Source: an uncultured Bryobacterales bacterium (lineage in GTDB: Bacteria > Acidobacteriota > Terriglobia > Bryobacterales > UBA6623). From it: a stretch of DNA of 11,321 nucleotides. Shown here piece by piece: positions 6,491-11,321 of the stretch. A program made the position numbers and the translations under genes. The first letter of the stretch is position 1. The number at the start of each line of letters is the position of its first letter. The notes under the pieces were generated by a model that was given only the letters and a program-made list of their open reading frames with translations, searched no databases and was not told where the DNA came from. The stretch spans positions 1 through 11,321 of the forward strand of contig CAMPKL010000059.1 in the NCBI GenBank assembly GCA_946887065.1, written 5' to 3'.

Positions 6491-8304
6491 GATTTTCGCG
6501 GCGGCCGCAGACCCATTGTGCGAAGAAATCGCCCAAATCGCGGGTCGCCGCGCAGCATAGCGAACTTGGGATCGAATTGAATCCACGCCACCTGCGGAAC
6601 TCCGTCCTCGCGCGCCCGTTCCAGCCATTCGAAGGCAGCCTCCGCTTGGCCCAGCGCGGCATATACCGTGGCGACTTCATAAGGCCAAGAATGGCCGTGG
6701 CCGGTCGGGAGCACCAGCCCGTCCACGATCGCCGTCGCCCCTCGCTCAGGGCCCCGGATCGCCTGCAGATAGGCGATTGCCGCATTGGCGCACTGGGCGT
6801 TCTCTTCTTCGAGGTCGATCACCCGTTGATAACACTCCAGGGCGCGCTCGTCCATTCCAAGCTGGCAACAGCAGTCCCCCAAGGCCAGGTGCGCGGCTTC
6901 GTACTCCGGTTCGAGTTCCACAACGACCTCAAAGATCTTTGATGCCGCTTCAAACCGACCGCGGAAGTATTCCACTACGCCACGATAATAGTGCAGCAGA
7001 ATTGACGTCGGCTCAGCGTGTTGCGCCTGTCCTATTCGCTTGTGCGCCTCCTCAAGATGCCCCTGCGGAAGCAACAAACCTAGAGCATGCCATTGATCGG
7101 GTAGGGGCAACCTCGGGTCAGCGGCACGAGCGCGCTGGAAGGACGCTTCCGCCCGCTTCCAGTTAAACTCGCATAAGGCCTCCACGAGCCCCTTTGCCGC
7201 GTGAGCTTCGGCTAAGTCGCTCTGCAACTCGATTGCCCGCTCCGCCGCCGCTTTCGCCTGCCGCATCAATTGGCCAGGCGCTGTTCTCCGCGATAAGGCC
7301 AAGGCGGCGCGCGAGTTAGCCAGTCCAGCCCACGCGTCGGCGAATTGAGGGTTGGCTTCGGTCGCTCGTTCAAACGACTCGATACTTACCCGCAAGTTTT
7401 TGATGGCTCCTGAAGACCACGCGGTCTTACCGCGAACGTGATGGGCATAGCCGTCCGACCAGGTCGAACCTTTTCCGTCTTTCTCGTGGCGTTGCGCGCT
7501 ATCGGCGGGCCGGCGGATCCGGCGCAGACCCGCCATCGTCTCATCGGCAAACTCACGCTGCAACAGAAAGACATCGTCCAGCGCTCTATCGATCGACTGC
7601 GCCCAGAGGCTTTGCCCAGTCTGGACGTTTGTAAGCTCAGCGTTTAGACGAACCTTGCCGTCTATCCGCTGCACACTTCCCTCCAACACCTGCTCCACGC
7701 CGAGTTGCTTGGCCGTCGTTAAGAAATCCTCTGAATCGGCATGAAGGAGGCGGGCAAGGGGTCTGCCGATGACATTCAGTCCCGGTAACGGCGGATCTTG
7801 AATCAAACGGGTCTGGATTTCGTGTGTCAACCCTTCGCAGAAGGGGTCGTGAGTGCGTCGCGGACTCAAGTCACGGATGGTGAGTACCGCGATGAAGCGC
7901 TTGCTCCCGTCCGCCGCCGAGGGCCTGCCGTCGTCCCGCGAAGCCGGCTCCACGAAACGAATTAACGGCGTATAACCGCGATCCCGAATGCCCACAAAGA
8001 GGGTATCGGCCTTCCCGACGGTCGCGTAATATTCACGGAGTTTTGCTCGCAACCGGCCCGCTTCCACACGCACAATGGGATCGGCGCGCGGGTCGAAATT
8101 CTTGGCTTTATCGAAGACCTCCCGGCCGATCGTATACTCCTTCACTTTGGAGTCGTCGCCGGCTACGCCGGCCGATATCACGTATTTCAGAAAGCGGCTA
8201 AGGCGATCGGAACGCCGAAACATCTCCGAACCGAGAACTCGATCCAGCTGTTTTCTAACTTGGTCCGGCGTTAAGCCCGGGGGTAGGCTCCCATTTTGCG
8301 CCAA
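6487..8304 (-). CDS. TPR protein with CadC/FlgO-like N-terminal half
   Basis: A 605-residue protein with three parts. Residues about 10-115 are a helical module (PDQVRKQLDRVL, SRFLKYVI, VKEYTIGREVF, DPIVRVEAGRLRAKLREYY) typical of N-termini of large acidobacterial TPR/adenylate-cyclase-like regulators. Residues about 136-262 resemble the FlgO/TolB-like nucleotide-cyclase-associated domain (FIAVLTIRDLSP, GLTHEIQTRLIQ, LGVEQVLEGSVQRIDGKVRLNAELTN). Residues about 300-565 are tetratricopeptide repeats (for example SFERATEANPQFADAWAGLA and LEPEYEAAHLALGDCCCQLG). No transmembrane helix, cyclase or kinase domain is visible, so it is probably a signalling or scaffold protein. The start is TTG 8304, supported by AAGGAG (8309-8314) four nt upstream; the first internal ATG would delete part of the conserved N-terminus. 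A TATACT -10-like box lies at 8406-8411 on this strand without a clear -35. Confidence 0.82.
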   Translation of the reverse strand: MAQNGSLPPGLTPDQVRKQLDRVLGSEMFRRSDRLSRFLKYVISAGVAGDDSKVKEYTIGREVFDKAKNFDPRADPIVRVEAGRLRAKLREYYATVGKADTLFVGIRDRGYTPLIRFVEPASRDDGRPSAADGSKRFIAVLTIRDLSPRRTHDPFCEGLTHEIQTRLIQDPPLPGLNVIGRPLARLLHADSEDFLTTAKQLGVEQVLEGSVQRIDGKVRLNAELTNVQTGQSLWAQSIDRALDDVFLLQREFADETMAGLRRIRRPADSAQRHEKDGKGSTWSDGYAHHVRGKTAWSSGAIKNLRVSIESFERATEANPQFADAWAGLANSRAALALSRRTAPGQLMRQAKAAAERAIELQSDLAEAHAAKGLVEALCEFNWKRAEASFQRARAADPRLPLPDQWHALGLLLPQGHLEEAHKRIGQAQHAEPTSILLHYYRGVVEYFRGRFEAASKIFEVVVELEPEYEAAHLALGDCCCQLGMDERALECYQRVIDLEEENAQCANAAIAYLQAIRGPERGATAIVDGLVLPTGHGHSWPYEVATVYAALGQAEAAFEWLERAREDGVPQVAWIQFDPKFAMLRGDPRFGRFLRTMGLRPPRKS

Positions 8305-8515
8305 TTTACTCCTTCCGAATCCTTTACCCGAATGTGGAGGCGATTCGGCAATGCTACGTTACACGGAGCATTGGGATGGGTGGGCGGAGCGAACGAATGG
8401 GCCTAAGTATAGCGTAAGTAACAAGAGCACATGCTTATGTTCTTCGGTGGAAAGAGATTGGTTGCTGAACTAACCCGGCAACCTCTACAATCAGACCGCT
8501 CAGACGGGAGCCGTA

Positions 8516-8788
8516 ATGCTCGATCCGAAGCGCCTCAAGGCGATTAAGATGTCTGCTCGACGCGAGGAATGGTCCGCCGTTGGCGATTCGCTGGTTGCCC
8601 TTTCTGCCCAAGCTGCCGGCAATTCATTAGAGCTTTTCCGCATCAAAAACCTTGTGACGATCATCCGGGGAAGGAACCAACAAGATCTCTCCAGGGCGGT
8701 TGATCAGTTGCTGCGACTCCAAAAAATAACCGGCATTCAAACCGAGACGCTACCTCTTCGCCTCGCGAAAACACGAAATAAAAAGTAA
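8516..8788 (+). CDS. Small basic protein of unknown function
   Basis: A 90-residue predicted cytoplasmic protein that I do not recognise. It begins MLDPKRLKAIKMSARREEW, has a predicted helical, amphipathic middle (SLVALSAQAAGNSLELFRIKNL, then NQQDLSRAVDQLLRLQKITG) and ends in a lysine/arginine-rich tail (LAKTRNKK). There is no signal peptide, membrane helix, cysteine pair or catalytic motif. A GGGAG ribosome site sits 5 nt before the ATG (8506-8510), and a strong hairpin follows at 8837-8863, which together support a real, independently transcribed gene. It is divergent from the TPR gene (211-nt gap) and convergent with the acyltransferase gene. The basic helical composition would allow nucleic-acid or protein binding, but this is speculation. 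Confidence 0.6.
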   Translation: MLDPKRLKAIKMSARREEWSAVGDSLVALSAQAAGNSLELFRIKNLVTIIRGRNQQDLSRAVDQLLRLQKITGIQTETLPLRLAKTRNKK

Positions 8789-8836
8789 GGTTCTTGGCGG
8801 GAACGAAAGCCTATCGCAGCACGCAACGCCCCTTGA

Positions 8837-8863
8837 GCCGGCCGCCATTTCGCGGCGGCCGGC
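8837..8863. terminator. GC hairpin between convergent genes
   Basis: A perfect 10-bp stem, GCCGGCCGCC (8837-8846) pairing with GGCGGCCGGC (8854-8863), encloses a 7-nt loop ATTTCGC. It lies 48 nt past the 90-residue protein gene and 30 nt past the convergent acyltransferase gene, a place expected for a shared bidirectional terminator. There is no U-tract on either side, so it may act only as an RNA 3' end barrier or with Rho. Confidence 0.5.
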
Positions 8864-8893
8864 CCGGCCTTGACTCGCTCCTCAAATTAAGGC

Positions 8894-9757
8894 TCAGGCG
8901 CCTGATTGGACTCCAAGGGAGGAGGTCAGCGAGGACTGCTGCAATACTTCGTCTAGAGCCTGCACCGAGGAACGCAAGGGATCCAGCGAGCAGTAAACGG
9001 GGACTTGCTGGAGCAGATTGCAGATGGCCGCGACCTGGCGTCCGAAACCCGGCAGTGGTTGCCCGGAGTTAAACGTCAGGGCTTCCATCTCACAGCCGTA
9101 CCGAGGGTCAAAATATTGGGGCACTTGCCATTCTTCCGCACCCAAGGCCTGCCCTCCTATGCGTTTCAAGATTGCCGCTGACTGGTTCCGAACGGTCGCT
9201 AACGCCAGTCCGACGCCGCCGCCTAAAATTTGGGCGAGGGCATAGGCGCTCAAGGCCGTGTGCAGGGCCGCACGCGTACATCGGATCTGTCTTGCCAGGG
9301 CCCATCCGCCGATCTCGAAAAAATCCACGGCCATGGCTCTGGAACGTTCCAGCTCGAATTCGACGGCTTGCTTTAACCTGTGGCCCCAAACCTCGCAAGC
9401 GGCGAGAGGGCTGTGGCGGACGGTGAGGTCGCCAAAATCAACGGTCGGACGAAAAGGCAAGGACCGGATGCATCCTTGGACTTGTCCGGATTCATCGAGG
9501 GCCAGCACATGCCAACTACGATCGTCTCCGGCGAGATGGTGTCGACCGTCGGCATCCAGAGCGCTACGTTCGATCGCGCCGTCTTCGAGATAAATTCGGC
9601 CGCGCAGCCGCTGGACCTCCGCGAGACGTGTCTCGTGGCGATCGGGATCATTGATCCAATGTTTGAAAAGGTGCGCTGAATTGATTGCTGATGGGGGCGC
9701 CAGTAGGATACGGCGGCTCACGCCGTCCGCAAGTGGGTCGGTTTTTGGAAGAGTCAA
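8894..9757 (-). CDS. LuxI-like/GNAT acyltransferase, PEP-CTERM/exosortase-associated type
   Basis: A 287-residue protein whose layout fits the autoinducer-synthase-like acyltransferases found in genomes with the PEP-CTERM/exosortase system (the family modelled as TIGR03694). Visible features are the early RLRGRIYLED segment (R52, R54, Y56), acidic D78/D79 followed by SWHVLALDESGQVQGCIRSL (conserved-type R98), FFEIGGWALARQIR (E148, R156) in the position of the E/R pair of AHL synthases, and a GNAT-like ATVRNQSAAILKRIGGQALG (188-206). The substrate is unknown; N-acyl amino acid or an acyl-carrier-derived product is plausible. The start is TTG 9757, supported by GGAG (9766-9769) 8 nt upstream; later starts would remove N-terminal sequence. 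It is divergent from a membrane methyltransferase, and a PEP-CTERM protein lies nearby, which strengthens the assignment. A remote-homology search is needed to confirm the exact subfamily. Confidence 0.72.
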   Translation of the reverse strand: MTLPKTDPLADGVSRRILLAPPSAINSAHLFKHWINDPDRHETRLAEVQRLRGRIYLEDGAIERSALDADGRHHLAGDDRSWHVLALDESGQVQGCIRSLPFRPTVDFGDLTVRHSPLAACEVWGHRLKQAVEFELERSRAMAVDFFEIGGWALARQIRCTRAALHTALSAYALAQILGGGVGLALATVRNQSAAILKRIGGQALGAEEWQVPQYFDPRYGCEMEALTFNSGQPLPGFGRQVAAICNLLQQVPVYCSLDPLRSSVQALDEVLQQSSLTSSLGVQSGA

Positions 9758-9776
9758 AGGGGAAACTCCGCTACAA

Positions 9777-9789
9777 AACTAGTTCGAAC
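9777..9789. promoter_or_regulatory. Interleaved palindromes AACTAGTT and GTTCGAAC
   Basis: Two perfect 8-bp palindromes, AACTAGTT (9777-9784) and GTTCGAAC (9782-9789), overlap by three bases about 20-32 nt upstream of the acyltransferase TTG start and just ahead of its ribosome site. The position suits an operator or a leader element. Two overlapping 8-bp palindromes could also occur by chance. Confidence 0.3.
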
Positions 9790-9848
9790 GGCATCCCCGC
9801 CGAACGAGTCGACGGGAACAAGGGGCGCTTGGTTTTAGTTCGCGGGAG

Positions 9849-9904
9849 CCGCAAGCAGCTCTCACATAGCCCAACGACATTCGTCGGCTTGCGGTACGAC
9901 GAAT
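9849..9904. promoter_or_regulatory. Candidate structured leader: stem with pseudoknot-capable loop
   Basis: ATTCGTCG (9879-9886) and CGACGAAT (9897-9904) form a perfect 8-bp stem around the 10-nt loop GCTTGCGGTA. Eight bases of that loop, GCTTGCGG (9887-9894), are perfectly complementary to CCGCAAGC at 9849-9856, 22 nt upstream of the stem. The two pairings can be drawn together as a pseudoknot or as alternatives. Both strands can form them, so it could belong to either divergent transcript or be a DNA operator. No known riboswitch class was recognised. Confidence 0.42.
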
Positions 9905-9933
9905 CCTGCCAGGTGAGTCCTCATTGAGACAGC

Positions 9934-9954
9934 TCCCCGCCGGGCGGTAGGGGA
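9934..9954. promoter_or_regulatory. Hairpin with CCCC/GGGG stem
   Basis: TCCCC (9934-9938) pairs with GGGGA (9950-9954), continued inward by GCC (9939-9941) with GGT (9946-9948, one G-U pair), with one bulged A at 9949 and a GGGC loop. It lies between the larger inverted-repeat cluster and the 9981-9996 hairpin on the methyltransferase side of the gap. Confidence 0.35.
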
Positions 9955-9980
9955 TAGCGCTGACCCTAGAGGTACGGCAA

Positions 9981-9996
9981 CGACGAAGAATCGTCG
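9981..9996. promoter_or_regulatory. Perfect 6-bp hairpin with AGAA loop
   Basis: CGACGA (9981-9986) pairs with TCGTCG (9991-9996) around AGAA. The CGACGAA half (9981-9987) repeats 9897-9903 and can also pair with TTCGTCG at 9880-9886, so the hairpin could compete with the upstream 8-bp stem. Confidence 0.38.
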
Positions 9997-10111
9997 CGAC
10001 CGAAGGTTATAGATACCGCATTTGCCGTCCCAGCGCAAGCACGAAAACGCTCCGAGTGCAATAAAATTGAGGGACCCTGACTAAAGATCCGCAAGGAAGG
10101 AAGGATAAAAG

Positions 10112-10681
10112 GTGCACGCTGCTGGACTTGTTCTGGGCCTGACGATCTGTCTGCTGTCGTTCCAACTAGCCCTTGACCGGCACTTCGTTCGAGCGGGGAA
10201 GATGCCGAGGTCGGCGATGGGCATCGCAATTCTATCGGCGGCTGTCTATTTGGCGGCAATCGTGCGGCTGTGGACGCAGGGGGCGCCCTCGTCCGCGTTC
10301 GCGCTAGTCGCGGCGGCTTTGATGATCGGATCCTTCGGGCTGTTCCATGCCACGCGCCGCAGCTCGCCGCCGAGGTGTCTGCCCGTCGCCTTCGAAGACG
10401 CAGCTCCGGAGCGGCTCGTCGCGGAGGGACCTCACGGGTATATCCGGCATCCCTTCTATCTTTCGTACATGTTGTATTGGGCCGCCGCCTTCTTCAGCGC
10501 TCCTAGCCTTTTGGTTGGCATCGGCGCCCTGAGCATCGTGGTGGTGTATGTCGTCTTGGCGGGCCGTGAGGAGCGGAAATTGTTGGAGTCAGCGATCGGT
10601 CCCGCATACCGCGAGTACCGGCAGCGAACCGGGCGATTCCTGCCGCGGCCTTCGGCCTTTCTGCGGGGCGGCCGGACATAA
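10112..10681 (+). CDS. Membrane methyltransferase, isoprenylcysteine/PEMT-like family
   Basis: A 189-residue integral membrane protein with hydrophobic helices at about 1-20, 36-54, 59-78 and a C-terminal helical hairpin at about 115-150. The C-terminal half carries the hallmarks of ICMT/phospholipid methyltransferase-like enzymes: GPHGYIRHPFYLSYML (106-121), the REERKLL segment (152-158) and EYRQRTGRFLP (168-178). These form the S-adenosylmethionine pocket and catalytic face in this superfamily. Bacterial members methylate lipids or small molecules at the membrane; the substrate here is unknown. The start is GTG 10112, with an AAGGAAGGAAGGA ribosome-binding stretch (10093-10105) ending 6 nt upstream; the next ATG would remove the first helix. 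It is divergent from the acyltransferase, and its TAA stop lies in the A-tract that encodes the U-run of the convergent terminator. Confidence 0.85.
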   Translation: MHAAGLVLGLTICLLSFQLALDRHFVRAGKMPRSAMGIAILSAAVYLAAIVRLWTQGAPSSAFALVAAALMIGSFGLFHATRRSSPPRCLPVAFEDAAPERLVAEGPHGYIRHPFYLSYMLYWAAAFFSAPSLLVGIGALSIVVVYVVLAGREERKLLESAIGPAYREYRQRTGRFLPRPSAFLRGGRT

Positions 10682-10713
10682 AAAAAGCGCGCGACCGGGC
10701 CAGGCCGCGCGCT
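10680..10713 (-). terminator. Rho-independent terminator of the PEP-CTERM gene
   Basis: On the minus strand AGCGCGCG (10706-10713) pairs with CGCGCGCT (10686-10693). The 8-bp stem has two further C-G pairs inside (10695-10696 with 10703-10704), and a run of seven U follows (10680-10686). It lies about 32 nt after the PEP-CTERM stop codon. The U-run overlaps the TAA stop of the convergent methyltransferase gene; on the plus strand no T-run follows. Confidence 0.88.
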
Positions 10714-10745
10714 GAATTAGGGGGGAACGACGCCGGCGAACCGGT

Positions 10746-11321
10746 TTAGTTCACCTTACGGCGTCTAATGAAGCCGAGACCCAAGAGTCCCGCGCCGATG
10801 AGAAAGACGGAGCCGGGCTCGGGAATCGGTGCTGGTCCTTCAGGCTTTACGTCGAAGTGAGCCGAGTAGCTGGCTTGTACAAAACCATTTTGTGCGAAAA
10901 ACGCAAGCACGTCGTCAATCGTGTCGCCGTTCGATTGCTGGGTTGAGAAAGTCCCGGTAAATGCCGACGGGTCGGAATCGCTGCCGTCGCTGACGAAGCC
11001 GCGAACGTCGAACGAACCGGTCCAACCGGTGGAAGTGTTCGCAAGATCAAACGGCGAGTTCGGCGGTGTGCAAGCGTCGGCGCCGGGTAGGCACGGTCCT
11101 TCGGTTCCCGGTTCGATGAACGTTAACTCGAAGGTCAGTCCATTATCGAACGTGATCCAATCCGGTAGCGAGAACGGCACCCCGACCGGGTTGGGTCCCA
11201 GGAAAAGGTCCTGGATTAAGCCAACTTCGCCACCTAACCCCGCGAACGAGCCCGTCCCTGGATCTTCCGGCTCGGGCCTGATGTTACCGTCTCCTCCATC
11301 GAGCGGCAAGAAGTCGATCGA
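10746..11321 (-). CDS. Secreted PEP-CTERM sorting-domain protein, 3' part (cut by right edge)
   Basis: The frame is open to base 11321, so the 191 codons seen are the C-terminal part. An apparent TTG start at 11309 is not credible because no signal peptide follows and coding sequence continues upstream (SIDF before LPLDGG). The tail is a textbook PEP-CTERM signal: PIPEPGSVFL, a hydrophobic helix IGAGLLGLGFI, then a basic RRRKVN end. Such proteins are exported by Sec, cut near the PEP motif by an exosortase and released or anchored at the surface, often with extracellular polysaccharide. The body is acidic, glycine/serine/threonine-rich and strand-like, with a cysteine pair (PCLPGADACT) and phrases such as TGSFAGLGG and PSAFTGTFSTQ seen in acidobacterial and cyanobacterial PEP-CTERM proteins. 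It has its own strong terminator. Its specific function is unknown. Confidence 0.85.
   Translation of the reverse strand, partial: SIDFLPLDGGDGNIRPEPEDPGTGSFAGLGGEVGLIQDLFLGPNPVGVPFSLPDWITFDNGLTFELTFIEPGTEGPCLPGADACTPPNSPFDLANTSTGWTGSFDVRGFVSDGSDSDPSAFTGTFSTQQSNGDTIDDVLAFFAQNGFVQASYSAHFDVKPEGPAPIPEPGSVFLIGAGLLGLGFIRRRKVN

Larger units (their letters stand above)
9758..10111. other. Divergent intergenic region rich in inverted repeats
   Basis: These 354 nt separate the divergent acyltransferase (TTG 9757, minus) and methyltransferase (GTG 10112, +). The sequence holds two interleaved palindromes near the acyltransferase start, a large inverted-repeat cluster at 9849-9904, and two further hairpins at 9934-9954 and 9981-9996. 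A TAAAAT box at 10072-10077 could be a -10 for the methyltransferase, but no matching -35 was seen. A frame of 80 codons across 9685-9927 has no recognisable features and is not called. Confidence 0.55.

Noticed and set aside
9685..9927. An 80-codon plus-strand frame between the acyltransferase and methyltransferase
   Set aside because: It starts inside the acyltransferase gene on the opposite strand, has no motif, and runs through the inverted-repeat cluster.
9966..10259. A 97-codon minus-strand frame opposite the methyltransferase start
   Set aside because: It overlaps the well-supported methyltransferase N-terminus antisense and lacks any family signature.
11307..11309. TTG as the start of the PEP-CTERM protein
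   Set aside because: The frame stays open to the window edge and no signal peptide follows, so the true start lies outside.
1..11321. CRISPR array, tRNA, rRNA, insertion sequence or integrase
   Set aside because: No regularly spaced repeats, RNA-gene signatures, transposase motifs or terminal inverted repeats were seen on either strand by eye.

Overview
The window looks like a chromosomal stretch from a GC-rich, Gram-negative-type bacterium. The best guess is an acidobacterium of the Solibacter/Bryobacter kind. This is inferred from family content: a protein with a PEP-CTERM sorting tail, an exosortase-associated acyltransferase, an orphan ECF sigma factor, and a TPR protein with a CadC/FlgO-like front half of a type common in that phylum. 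No rRNA, tRNA, CRISPR array, insertion sequence or integrase was seen.

Region 1 (1-4727, all minus strand) is a tight export operon. It is transcribed from a 910-residue fusion of a glycoside-hydrolase-like TIM barrel with a GT2 glycosyltransferase, through a complete type I ABC exporter half, into a second ABC half that runs off the left edge. Gaps are 9 nt and a 4-nt GTGA overlap, so the three are very probably co-transcribed. The cassette most likely makes or trims a glycan or glycoconjugate and exports it; the substrate cannot be read from sequence.

Region 2 (4728-5424) has no convincing gene but carries short repeats and palindromes. Region 3 (5425-8304) holds an ECF sigma factor (minus) divergent from a two-CBS-domain protein (+), which converges on and overlaps the stop codon of a 605-residue TPR protein (minus). 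The sigma gene has a reasonable housekeeping-type promoter followed by symmetric elements. A 90-residue unknown protein (8516-8788, +) follows, closed by a strong GC hairpin.

Region 4 (8894-11321) is an exosortase-related neighbourhood. It contains a LuxI-like/GNAT acyltransferase resembling the PEP-CTERM/exosortase-associated family (minus), a divergent membrane methyltransferase of the ICMT/PEMT type (+), and the 3' part of a secreted PEP-CTERM protein (minus, cut by the right edge). The 354-nt gap between the first two is unusually rich in inverted repeats, including a stem whose loop is complementary to an upstream segment, and is the best candidate here for an undescribed cis-regulatory element. 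The methyltransferase and PEP-CTERM genes converge on a terminator whose U-tract is encoded over the methyltransferase stop codon.

Many starts appear to be non-ATG (GTG at 111, 4727 and 10112; TTG at 8304 and 9757), several with good Shine-Dalgarno support.
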